Source of the DNA: Cristatella mucedo
Lineage: Eukaryota; Bryozoa; Phylactolaemata; Cristatellidae
NCBI GenBank assembly: GCA_009760855.2
Contig: WPIO01000116.1
Location: 408,001 to 472,000 of the forward strand
Direction of reading: 5' to 3'
Length of the DNA: 64,000 nucleotides
Shown: positions 24,895 to 34,959 of the stretch, piece by piece
Layout: every line of letters begins with the position of its first letter
Numbering within the stretch: the stretch's first letter is position 1
Notes under the pieces: model-generated
Told to the model about the DNA's origin: nothing
Databases searched by the model: none
What the model saw: only the letters and a program-made list of their open reading frames with translations
Program-made: the position numbers and the translations under genes

Positions 24895-24990
24895 AGCAGT
24901 AATAATAATCATACACTTTTTAAAGCTCCCTCAGAGAATTCAATCTCTTTCCTTGTGCTTTACATTTGTTGCAAAGGAATTAATCAGTTT
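24895..24990 (-). mobile_element. LN1 3' tip shared by both duplicates (copy B)
   Basis: Same insertion as 20555-20665, here with AATAATAATCATACAC and then CTCCCTCAGAGAATTCAATC. Confidence 0.7.
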
Positions 24991-25299
24991 AAAGGTATTT
25001 TTCCCGGAAACAGAAAGACCCAGCGAAGTTTTTGGTCGTGCGATTTAAAAACATTCCTTGTGACACTTAATCATTGTGAAGACTCAATTGTTCTCCGTGA
25101 ATGAGTGCCTAAATTGACACTTTCATATTTTGGCGCTCAGTACGGCAGCTAATATTGGTAGAGCTAGGATGGAGTGCTTACCCAGACCATCAGACGCTGG
25201 CGAAGGTGCCTAGTCAGGCGACACTGACGAATGCTAGGCACGAGCACTCCACCACAGCTCCGTAGCGAATTGCCAAGGAGCAGTGAAATTGTTAATGGT

Positions 25300-25530
25300 A
25301 TTTGGAATTTGTGATTGTAGCCAAGTCAGGAGATATGGTGAAGCAAGTTGGAAGTGAATACCAGGCTTTGGAAGCATAGGAACTAAATGAATGGTCTCCG
25401 CAGGATTTGAGGTTTGTACGAGGTATATGTAAACAGCTAGACTCCGAAAAGCGGGCGGTACGATGCTTAGCCTTGTTGGGCAGTAGATCTGATGCGTTGG
25501 CTGGAACCGCAGAATGAAGGGACCGAGTTT
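25300..25530 (-). mobile_element. LN1 internal fragment
   Basis: Covers the last RT codons (CCAGGCTTTGGAAGCATAGG, GAGGTTTGTACGAGGTAT and CCGAAAAGCGGGCGGTACGA). It lacks the 3' UTR and tail, so it is a broken remnant at the edge of block B. Confidence 0.7.
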
Positions 25531-25644
25531 CTTGACCCTATTTGAAGCTTTCAATAGTAAGTATGGCTGAGTAAGCAGTGTAAGAACGACACATTTAGTA
25601 GAATCTTCGCGACTCTCTTCTTTCCACCTGCATATTGCCATTAA

Positions 25645-26112
25645 AAATTCAGCGTTCGAGTCTCGAGCTCATTACTTTCCTTTCGTCAATGGCGGAGCAA
25701 CTTGCCGTCAGGCGGGACACACAGGGGAGCAATCGATTCACAGGAATACTGGGCTGCTATATGCAAGTACTTTGCAGCTCACCAGAAGCTTTCTAAACTG
25801 GCTTGCGATGAAAGATACGTCGTATTCATTAAAAAGGAAGAGCCTTGGCATCGTGAACTGCTCTGCTTAGAAGCTGCTGCTGCTTCTCATGTTACCAGTC
25901 CACAGAATATCGTGCACTTTCATTCTATGCTGTTCAGAACCGACAATGGCTGCATTCATGCATTGCAAAGCACTTACACAGGCAGGAGGCAGGGATTATT
26001 CCACATTTACCACTTTTTACTAAACTGCGAACTGATGCCATGTGTCTTCGTAATTCGGCAAAGTGACAGCTTGATGAGACACGAGCCACACAAAGCCCAA
26101 AGCAGGTTTTAA
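25645..26112 (+). other. Unassigned open reading frame, possibly an old exon
   Basis: A plus-strand frame is open from 25645 to TAA at 26110-26112. It lacks a convincing ATG near its left end: the frame from 25702 begins at TTG, and the nearby ATG at 25689 is in another frame. The encoded segment is protein-like in composition, for example DSQEYWAAICKYFAAHQKL, then DERYVVFIKKEEPWHREL and RQGLFHIYHFLLNCELMPC. I see no known motif, signal peptide or repeat partner within the window. It could be a last exon, a decayed transposon ORF or chance. Confidence 0.3.
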
Positions 26113-26670
26113 CCGGAGGCCAGTATTAGGTGACGCAACGGCGCCTGGTAGCTTCCATTATGTCGGAATTGTTAGGAACTTACTGAATGCAAAATAATCG
26201 GAAGGCAACTTAGTTGTCGACGTAAAGCAAATTGGTGATTTAGCAGCCTCGTTTATATAGCGGCTGAAGAGACTTACCGGCTCATCTGGACCATCGCTTG
26301 CCGCCTGCAGCAGACGATAAGGAATCTCCCACTGCCTGACCTGGACCCACGAACGGTGAAGATGGAGCACTTGAGCTCCTGTTTTTATGCCCTGAGGCAG
26401 AGCCGTATCATACGTGGCAGGACGACATGCGTATGTCTCCACACGCTGGATCAGGGAGCTGAATGAGGGAGCGCCGGGTAGCGCCAAAGTGGATCTAATG
26501 GTCTATCCTTGGAATGCCTCTGCCCTGGGGTGCCAAGTAGTTGTAGCATCGACCTGCCCTGTAAGATAAGATGTAAATAATTCGGAGCTCAGGTCGTGCT
26601 GAAGGGCCAGTATCACGAATATTAAAATGAAACATTCAAAATTTAAAAGGTAAGTGGCCCCTTTTAAAAT
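26113..26670. other. Unassigned DNA
   Basis: No repeat partner within the window. A 109-codon minus-strand frame (26158-26487) has no recognisable motif. Confidence 0.3.
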
Positions 26671-26822
26671 TAAAATAAATAAATAACATTCATTTGCATA
26701 GCGCCCCAAGAGGACCTAATCTTTATTCAGGCGCTTCACATATGCTTGGGGGGCTCGAGCCCACGACCACAGCAAGACCTCGGTCGGGGCGAGCACCTTA
26801 AGCGCTGGACCAAATGAACTCC
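26671..26822 (-). mobile_element. tRNA-related SINE-2, best-preserved copy
   Basis: On the minus strand: TTTGGTCCAGCGCTTAAGGT (box A side), GGTCGTGGGCTCGAGCCC (box B side), then GTGAAGCGCCTGAATAAAG and AGGTCCTCTTGGGGCGCTAT, ending in ATTTATTT-rich sequence. The LN1-like tail is plain. Confidence 0.75.
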
Positions 26823-27074
26823 TTTCGCACAAACAAGGCCAATTTAAGAGTCAAAAATCGTTTCTTTAAAAGAAAAGTGGATGAACCTGAGGTGTCCGTC
26901 AGTTGGCCAGTCATGCACCGTCATAGCCGATGCGAAAACTATTTTGAGGATGGCAATTGCAAACATTTACCGGTGGCAGCGATGCTCTTCTTTTTAATAC
27001 GTTCGTCCAATATCCAAAAGGGAGCGTTGCCAATGCAAACGCTTTTCCCAATGTTCTGACATATGCAGTTACCA

Positions 27075-27177
27075 AGGTAAGCTGCTACTTCCATGCTACT
27101 CGCCACCTCAACCGCTCTCCTGACTCTGCTACGCTTCCCACTTTCTCTTTGTTGCGTGAGACGAAGTCTGTTGGCTA
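27075..27177 (+). mobile_element. LN2 fragment
   Basis: Matches 48000-48105 (CTACTCGCCACCTCAACC, then CTCTTTGTTGCGTGAGACGA and AGTCTGTTGGCTA). It breaks exactly where the following LN1 begins, so LN1 inserted into LN2. Confidence 0.75.
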
Positions 27178-28057
27178 TAGCATATCTCCAGTTGCATCAG
27201 CTCGAAATCTAGGTGTCATATTCCAAAGCGACCTCTCGTTAGACGACCACATCAGCTCCACAGTCAAATCAGCCTATTTTGAGCTTCATAACATTGCTAA
27301 AATTCGGGCTTGTGTAGATAAGGATACCACGTCCAAGTTGGTCCATGCATTCGTGACATCCCGTCTCGACTTCTGCAACTCACTGCTTACTGGCCTACCA
27401 GCATGTGCGATCAGGCGATTGCAGCTTGTGCAAAACTCTGCAGCTAGGCTTGTCTGCCGTGAGCGTCGCAGTTGCCACATTACTCCACTTCTCGCCGACC
27501 TGCACTGGCTACCAGTCCAGCAACGGATTGACTTCAAGATTTTGTCGCTCACTTTTAGGTCCCTTCGTTCTATGGCTCCAGCCTATCTTTCAGATATACT
27601 ACCCCATCAGGCCAAGCATCGTACCACCCGCTTTTCGGAATCCAACAGTCTAGAAATACCTCATACAAACCTTAAATCCTTTGGAGACCGTACATTTAGT
27701 TCACATGCTCCCAAAGCCTGGAACTCCCTCCCGACCTGCGTCAGAACATCCCCTGACCTGACCACATTTAAAAGTAACCTAAAAACACACCTATTTAGGA
27801 CAGCATTTAGTGGGTCCCTGTGATTCGTCCTTGATGTGCTTATGCGTGCTGACACTGTGCATGCTGCCACTAACCACATTTGCATGCTGACCCTGTGCAT
27901 GTCACCCCTAACCATATTATTCATTTAGTTTGTTTTTCAAGCATGATTTTACTTACCATTCAATCGCATTTCACTTTACAGCAAGTTTAAAGCGCCTAGA
28001 GAGAGATTAAGTTCTCTGAGGGTGCTTTATCCAGTGAATTATAATTATCATTATTAT
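27178..28057 (+). mobile_element. Young 5'-truncated LN1 copy with open RT C-terminus
   Basis: The frame is open from before the element to the natural LN1 stop at 27821-27823. It encodes SARNLGVIFQSDLSLDDHI, then SRLDFCNSLLTGLPACAIRR, LLADLHWLPVQQRIDF, SHAPKAWNSLPTCVR and FKSNLKTHLFRTAFSGSL. These belong to the RT thumb/C-terminal region of CR1/L2 LINEs. The 3' UTR runs to GAGGGTGCTTTATCCAGTG and an ATTATTA tail at 28035-28057. The absence of frame breaks suggests recent insertion. Catalytic motifs are lost by truncation, so it is not autonomous. Confidence 0.85.
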
Positions 28058-28268
28058 TAAATGTGGTTAGTGGCAGCATGCACCGTGTCAGCAAGCATAA
28101 GCACATGAAGGACGTATCACAGGGACCCACTAAATGCTGTCCTAAATAGGTGTGGTTTTCAGTTCTTTTTAAATGTGGTCAGGTCAGGTCAGGTCAGGTC
28201 AGGTCAGGTCAGGTCAGGTCAGGGGATGTTCTGACGCAGAATGGGAGGAAGTTCCAGGCTTTGAGTTC
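28058..28268 (-). mobile_element. LN1 3' fragment, tail-to-tail with the previous copy
   Basis: Minus-strand LN1 3' UTR and last codons (AAATGTGGTTAGTGGCAGC, AAGCACATGAAGGACG, GGTTCCAGGCTTT-like). With 27178-28057 it forms a large imperfect inverted repeat around the (ATT) tail. Confidence 0.75.
28176..28224. repeat. (AGGTC)n pentanucleotide expansion inside LN1
   Basis: About nine tandem AGGTC units where other LN1 copies have GGTCAGGTCAGGGG (two units, e.g. 14110). This is slippage from a two-unit seed. Confidence 0.95.
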
Positions 28269-28547
28269 TTTCTGCAGGTTATAATTTTGATCTCCTCTCA
28301 TGCGGGATATCTCACTACACTCAAACGGAAGCTTAACCTTTTAGCAACACATTCCAGCAGAATGGCCTAGCCGAATTGACTTTTACTTAATAGATATGCT
28401 GCAAAATCAGACGGAAACATCGGAATACCGATCGAGGCGAGCAATTTACTTGGCAGCTCTTTGCTTCTAGTGAAAGACTGATCGGTTGATTTTGTGGTTG
28501 ATGCTACGTATTTTGACGGCCTGTGCCAGAAATGTGGCAAGAGCTGA
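28269..28547. other. Unassigned spacer
   Basis: No repeat partner or coding signal seen. Confidence 0.35.
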
Positions 28548-28680
28548 ATTGGCACAGCAGTTAAATTGCTCGCCCCCAACCTCTGGTCTGGCGGAAATTA
28601 TGCTCTCAAGGTCCGCCGCATATGTGAGCCTCTCAATAGAGATTAAGTTCTCTTATGGCGCTATGCACATGATTTAAATT
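28548..28680 (+). mobile_element. Degenerate SINE-2
   Basis: TTGGCACAGCAGTTAAATTG then GCTCGCCCCCAACCTCTGG parallels the SINE-2 head. The end reads AATAGAGATTAAGTTCTCTT then ATGGCGCTATGCACATGA, the LN1-like tail. Confidence 0.6.
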
Positions 28681-29337
28681 GTTGTGACTGGTTTCGTAAC
28701 TCTAAATCAGAGGCTACAGCATAGCCCTACTAAGGCAGGGATTATGATGGCCATGTCTGTCTACATCAAGGAGCTGTAAATTGGGGTCATGCACTGTAGT
28801 TACCAATTTCTGTGGAATGGTTTTTCCTAAAATGCTAATGCGTTAAGTGCAGGTCTTTTTGTCATGTTTTCACCTGCTTTGGATCAAAAGCCTTCGCAGT
28901 ATCGAGTATTGGGGTATTGGATGATTCTGTTTATGTCTACGTTCAGCTAAACAATGATAAAGATGTATTCGTGCGACAGTGGAACTGGTGGGGGGTGCTG
29001 CTCAGAAATCTACGGAACTTGTGTAGGTGTCGTGTTTCTCAAAATTCTTTGCCGTAAGTCACAAGGTTTTTCGTGTGGGCTTGGTTTCGTGGAAATTTTT
29101 GGAAAGATTACCAGTATTTACATGATGGTACATAACTGCATATGATAATGAGCTGCCGGCAGCATTCGAGGCAGAGCCAGTCTGTGGGTGGATGTCGCAA
29201 TGGATTGGTGAGCAGGCACTGATACTGGTTTCGTCATGCACTTCCTTCTTCCATGGTTTCCTATCACCTAGTTTGAAGAGTTTAAAGCAATCAAACAAAA
29301 TACTAGTGATGAAAGGAAGCATATCACGACCCAAATC
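28681..29337. other. Unassigned DNA
   Basis: Short open frames only; no shared repeat was found by eye. Confidence 0.3.
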
Positions 29338-29466
29338 GAGGGCTGGAGTCCTGCAGCGGGCAACTCTTTATTGCCGCAGAATGGTAGCCAATGATACATG
29401 AGAGCGATGACAGCAGTCAAGGCTCTTTTGCCGCTATATAAATGAGGTTTATCAGCTAATCTTTTT
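29338..29466 (+). mobile_element. SINE-1, 5'-truncated and decayed
   Basis: Retains the part after box B: GGAGTCCTGCAGCGGGCAA, a TTTATTGCCGC stretch, GGCTCTTTTGCCGCTATATA and ATCAGCTAAT at the end. Confidence 0.55.
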
Positions 29467-29829
29467 ATCTAGCTTGTATGCCAAACTCGCACGACTAAGA
29501 ATGTGCGGGAGACGGTTTCGCTGGGTGCTTACTTGCTCATCCAGCTGACTGCTACCTCTACTCGCTAATGAGCCAGCGGCTCATCCGCGACCTTTCTTGC
29601 CATGTAAGGTAATGATACCGTCTAAAATACTGACTTGAGTCAGATCTAGACATATCTTTTATGGCCGAGGAGTTCTCTACCCCGCCATGGTATGTTGCTT
29701 GCGATTGTCATCCTATATTCCTCGTCCTCCTTGTCCTCTCTCGTTCGGCTAGAAAAAAATATACTCGATTCGGTACTTTGGTGCACTCAATCAGCAGCCT
29801 ACTTATCAGACCTGGCTACGCCTCCAATG
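29467..29829. other. Unassigned DNA
   Basis: A plus-strand frame (29661-29972) begins here and runs into repeat R1. It starts GAGGAGTTCTCTACCCCGCC. It has no recognisable motif. Confidence 0.3.
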
Positions 29830-30075
29830 CTGTCTCTCATTACTCCAAATCGTACCTCAGTGTCCATTCCCTGAAAAGTCTTTTGCAATATTTTAAATAC
29901 CTTTTGTTTAGGTTTCTCCAATCTATCAGGACGAAGACTAAATTCTTCTGGACTAAGAAGGCACTGCAATAACGGATGAACAATTAACAATATTGATAGC
30001 TGTCATCAATCATTTCATCTCGAACAACAACGACAACTCCTTGCAAATAGGATAATCATAGATTAGATTTGGTAA
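29830..30075. repeat. Unclassified repeat R1, copy 2
   Basis: Partner of 20930-21155. The frame ends TKTKFFWTKKALQ-stop, against NKNTFFWTKKAVQ-stop in copy 1. Frame preservation at the end is notable but rests on only two copies. Confidence 0.55.
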
Positions 30076-30434
30076 CGCCAGACCGACTGAAAAAGTCTTT
30101 GAGTGTATCTGCACGACGGCATCCAATCCATTGTTTAAATGTACAGTTTCCAGATATTCTTAATGTTCCACTGACGAGCTCGCCCCTGCTTTTACTTTTT
30201 TGAATTTCATCCCAAAGTCTATGAGATCTTTGTTTTTGCAGATCTCATTAGTAATGCATTCGATCATGAATGATAATAATATTCACCAAATCTTTATATA
30301 AAAAATGCCATGCATTGGACTAGGATTTCAGCTTTTGTCCAAGCATTTTTCGTGAAAGACTTCCTCAGGCTAGCTGCAACAAAGACCTTGTCTAACTCTT
30401 TTAGAACTTCATCCCGTGCAATCTAAAAGGAAAA
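30076..30434. other. Unassigned DNA
   Basis: AT-rich, with nothing recognised. Confidence 0.35.
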
Positions 30435-30622
30435 CTAGCTGATTTAACAGCCTCTTTTGTATAGCGACAGACGAGCCTTTATGGCTATCACTACCGCTCA
30501 CAGTGGCGATAAAGAATAGCCCTCAGGATTGGAACCCACGACCTCGGTCCGAGGTCATGGATTCGATGGGGTCCAGAGATCGTGAAAAGCAACCACCTTA
30601 CCTAGTGTGCTAGCACTTCTCA
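30435..30622 (-). mobile_element. SINE-1 with an internal duplication
   Basis: Starts CTAGCTGATTTAACAGCCTC and carries box B as GGATTGGAACCCACGACC. The box-B neighbourhood is followed by a second, inverted-looking copy (GGTCCGAGGTCATGGATTCGAT), making it about 20 bp longer than other copies. The head is degraded near 30610. Confidence 0.7.
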
Positions 30623-31197
30623 TCAACGGTCCTCTGAGTCTTCAGTAATTTATTTTCTGCTACATGAATCGTGGAGGATGTAATTCGTATTACAATTTAT
30701 TATATAATTTAGAGATCAGAAATGTGTCACGGGATTTTCTTACCGGTATCCGAAACGTTTATGTAAAACCTTCTATTCTGTCACTTTGAATAACTGTGAT
30801 ATCTTCTTTCTGTTTACCAGCACACGTAAACCTACACACAAATGTCTAGTTCGACAGTAGTTTCAATACCATTCGCTAATTATTTGCTAAACTTCAGCGT
30901 CAAAGTGCCAGTTTGAGCACAATTGTTTCCGCCGGCTTCCAACCATATCCCGGGCCTATTGTTCTGCAAAATGTTCCCCAGTTGTCTCGATGCTTGTCAC
31001 GTGCATTGCAGATTATATCTTGGTAGTAGGTACGCTAAAGTTAGGTTTTTCAACGTTGGCTTCTTCTTCGGAGTACATGTTTTTATTTTTGAAAGGCCAT
31101 CCTACTGTCTTCCAAAAGAGCATTATTTATTTCACTTGGGGGCTGCATCATATGTACAGATTTTCTAGGACCACTCCAAGGGAAAGACAGACAAATA
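30623..31197. other. Unassigned DNA
   Basis: Two overlapping plus-strand frames (30923-31244) have no recognisable motif. No repeat partner is seen. Confidence 0.3.
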
Positions 31198-31326
31198 GTT
31201 TGGTCCAGCAGTTAAGGTGCTCGCCCCGACGAATGTCTGGCTGAGGTCGTGGGCTCGAACCCGAGGCCTAGGCGAAGCGCCCGAATATATATTGAATTAT
31301 TTTGGGACGCTATACAAATAAGTTAT
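31198..31326 (+). mobile_element. SINE-2
   Basis: GTTTGGTCCAGCAGTTAAGG (box A side), GCTCGCCCCGACGAATGTC, then GGTCGTGGGCTCGAACCCG (box B). The body ends GGGACGCTATACAAATAAG and runs into (TA)n. Confidence 0.75.
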
Positions 31327-31407
31327 ACATATATATATAATTCATTTATATATATATATATATATACAAATGATATACATATATATTTATATATATGTAT
31401 AAAACCA

Positions 31408-31463
<56 letters not shown>

Positions 31464-31519
31464 TGTGTGTGTGTGTGTGTGGTTTTTATACATATATATA
31501 AATATATATATATATAATT

Positions 31520-31554
<35 letters not shown>

Positions 31555-31555
31555 C
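31327..31555. repeat. (TA)n/(GT)n tract forming a long inverted repeat
   Basis: Left arm about 31355-31410 (ends TGTATAAAACCACAC). Right arm about 31476-31531 (begins GTGTGGTTTTTATACA). The arms are near-perfect reverse complements of some 55 bp, separated by (TA)n and (GT)n. They would form a large hairpin or cruciform. Confidence 0.9.
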
Positions 31556-32254
31556 CAAGTTTTACAGAGTGAGATCAATTTTGTTTACCCCCTATCTTAA
31601 AACAAAGAAAAACTCAGACAGGGCTTACACAGGCTACTCATTTTATAATACATTTTAACTTTGCGTTAGCTTAGAGTATTGTTCAGCTTACATGGACCAT
31701 ACTTTTAAAGGCCTGCTTAGTACAATATCCAGTGAGATAAAATTCAACCTTAGTGACGTGAAGATAAGCTTGTGTAAGCAGCTTCGTTACAAGTGGTCGG
31801 TGCATGCATGGCCCGTTGCAGGGTTATCCTGGAAGCCCTGGTTGTAAACCAGCCGGCTGCTTCCAGTGCCTGCTGACCACCGTACCTGCTGCCAAACCTC
31901 AACAAAATGCAGCTACTTTCTTCCTTACAACAACATGAATGAACAGCGCGTGCTCACCGTGCTGTCACACATAGTCCTTCCCAGCCATGCAGTACATCAA
32001 ATTCTCGTAACTTCCTTGCTGCATGTATTGATGACTACCGCACATGCGTGGCAGCACACTTTTTAAATTGATTATAAGGATAAAGCTAACTAACTTACTA
32101 GTTACACGCTAACCAAGCGTGCTTCAGAAATTGGAAAGGCTAAGCTCGAAATCGGCTTTCACCAACTTACTGGTTATATGCAAACCGTCATGGGCAAACC
32201 AAGGGTGACTCAGCAATTAGAAAAATAGACGCTCACAGTGGGCTAAGGCAACAT
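31556..32254. other. Unassigned DNA
   Basis: No repeat partner or motif is seen. A 66-codon plus frame at 31866-32066 looks like chance. Confidence 0.3.
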
Positions 32255-33110
32255 ACGTTCTGTTGACTCAGCACAAAATTTAGGCGTCTTGTTTCAAAGC
32301 GACCTTTTATGAGAAGATCACATCAGCTCCACAGTTAAATCTTCCTACTTTCAGCTACATACCATTACTAAAATTTGGGCTTGTTTAGACTGGGATAGCA
32401 CATCTAAATTTGCCATGCATTTGTGACATTCCTTCTCGACTTCCGTAACTCACTTCTTGCTATCCTACTGGCCTGTGCTATCAGGCACTTACAGCTAGTG
32501 CAAAGCTCTGCAGCTAAGCTTGTCCATTGTGACCGTCGCATTTGCTACATCGCACTAATTCTCGCCGGCCTGCCCAAGCTTTCATTCAAGCAACGCATCG
32601 ACTTCAGTGTTCTGTCAGTCACTTGTAGGTCTCTTCATTCTTTGGCTCCAGCCTACCTATCAGATGTTCTGCCCACCAAGCTAAGCATCGTACCACTCAT
32701 TTTTTGGAATTTAATCGTTTACGTATACCTCGTACAATTATCAAATGCTTCGGAGACCGTGCCCTTACTTAATATAATCCCAAAGCCCGGAACTCACTCC
32801 CAACTTTCATCAAGACATCCCTTGACTTCTCCACATTTAAAAAGAAACTTAAGACGCATCTACATATGACAGCATTTAGTAGGTCCGTGTGATTTGGCTT
32901 TTACGTGCTCAGGTGTGTGAAACTGTGCATGCTGCCACTAACCATGCTTACATGCTGACATTGTGCATGTCATCTCTAACCATGTCATTTTCGTTTACGT
33001 TGAGCGCGATACCACTAACCATTTGATTGCGTCCTTTGCAGATAATGTAAAGTGCCTAGAAAGAGATTGAATTCTCTGAGGGCGCCATGTCAAATAAATA
33101 ATTTGTATCA
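32255..33110 (+). mobile_element. Old LN1 copy, plus strand
   Basis: The frame at 32423-32869 keeps FLLDFRNSLLAILLACAIRH, SSAAKLVHCDRRICYI and then RSLHSLAPAYLSDVLP, which are diverged RT C-terminal residues. The 3' UTR ends GAATTCTCTGAGGGCGCC with an AAATAAATAAT tail near 33090. It is much more diverged than 27178-28057. Confidence 0.75.
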
Positions 33111-34959
33111 GTAGGCCTTATAGTTTCGGATGTATTTTAAAGGCTGGATAATTACTAAAACACATCACCTATTTAAATTAGCTTGCTAGAAATCCAATAT
33201 AAACTTTGCAATCCACAAAGACCAGTGCAAATATTTGGCGATTGAAATTACTTCAAAGTCTAATATCATTTAAATGAGCTTATGTGGCTAACTGAAATGA
33301 AAGTAAAATGTAATATTCACAAGCGACAAAATGGAGGCTTTAATTTTTTAGCACTATTTACAAAATAACTTTAAGGTCTCTTTCAGCTCCCTGTTGTATT
33401 AACATAAAGAACTTCCGGCAAAGATTTCTGGTATTGTCTTATCGTTTCACTATCATAATGGCTCAACTTTGACCATGGACTTGTGGGTTTTTTCATTTTC
33501 ATCAGGTGAGCTTGAGACGAAATTTCATTAAGAAATAAAATTAGTTTGGAGTTCAATTCGCAAAAACGGATGATTGAAACCTTTCTAAGGCTCATATGTA
33601 AATTGTATAAATTATATTTAAAGGTGGAGAAGAGGCTCTGGAGTTGGTTGTGTGCATGCTATCCTCTCGGTCAACAAAACCGACAAAATGCAATTCATGC
33701 ATTACTTGACTCAGTAAGCTTTTTAATACCTTTTCAGAGACTTTATGCTTTTCAGTCCGCCTACATGAGCCAGTCATAATAAGAGTTCGCGGTATTAATG
33801 AAACTATCATTAAGCGTTCAGATAAGTGATTATCAAAACATATTCGCTCAGCGCGATCTAAGGAAGACTAAGCCATAACTGGGAAAGAATATTCTGCTGC
33901 TGGTTAATTCCACCAAAAAAGGTTATCTTTTCATTAAGGGAGATCAAATCGACTGCCAAATTCTTTAAAATAAAATTAACAAAGAATCTATATTGCATTC
34001 ACTTATTTTTTTTATTCGAAAGTAGTATTTATTTGTGCTTTAAGTTTCAGAGCAAAAAACTTCCGCTGGTATTTCTCGGGTAAGCCGACTGAATTAGTCG
34101 AGACAGATGAATGTGTGACAATTTTTGGAAAACCTCGATTTGAAAGCATACTCCAAAATTTGGAAATTGTATTAAAGAAAATAAATGCTTAGCATAATTC
34201 ACGTCAGATTTTAAATACATGACAGATTTTAATTTTAACTTGGTAAATTTATATTAAAAGAGTTGATATGGTCTAATAAGTTCTATCTATTTCCTAATTA
34301 GAAGCTCAGGATCTATGTGAATCCTCAGAGGTAGTCTTCCACCACGACTTTTCTTTATTTTGGTATCAAAAGCGTCAGGCATTTATTAAGGCATAAATAT
34401 TTCGGCTTGGTGTTTCCGACCGTGCAGGCCCCCTGACTATTCTCGGACCATTCCCCGGTCTCGTCTACTTCCCCCGTTTAGTTGCAGGGCAGCGGTAATG
34501 TCGAGTTAGTCCATTGAAGAAACTTGAAAGCAACTCATTCCGAAACAATTTTTTTTAATCTATCTGCTGCACAGGTCGTTTTAATCCACGTCTATACTGG
34601 ATGCTTCATCACGCTCTCGTCGTGAAATAAGTATTAAATTGATGCGTATCCTTGACGTGCTCTTACACTCCTATTATTTGTCCTTGTGCTGAGGGACGGC
34701 GATTCCTTTCAAATAACCAAATAAATTTGGATAATTCCAGCCTAAAGCATAATGTTAAACGTGCCTTTAAGAACTAACAAAGATTCAGCTAACATGACAG
34801 ATATCCTTCAAGTCTTCCTTATGGATATCAGAAAAACGGGACATTTTTTACTCGAAAAATTAAGTGCTCCCATTCGCAAGGTTGTTAAGCCTTTATAGCT
34901 GAAAATGCATTTATTCAAACCCCCCACTGACTTACGCAACTGATGTAATTTAATGCAAG
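33111..34959. other. Long unassigned AT-rich stretch
   Basis: Almost 1.9 kb without any repeat shared in the window. Only short frames occur (33383-33595 minus, 33546-33779 plus), without motifs. It is the largest single-copy-looking stretch and the best place to look for undetected host exons with transcript data. Confidence 0.35.

Larger units (their letters stand above)
22262..25268. repeat. Segmental duplication, copy B
   Basis: Direct partner of 17940-20950, in the same orientation. The left edge abuts an LN1 fragment (22085-22260) and the right edge another (25300). LINE-mediated ectopic exchange is therefore a plausible origin, although I cannot prove it. Confidence 0.85.

Noticed and set aside
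26957-27823. 288-codon plus-strand frame that could pass for a host gene
   Set aside because: It is a chimera: unassigned DNA, then an LN2 piece (27075-27177), then the LN1 RT C-terminus. The start is TTG, not ATG.
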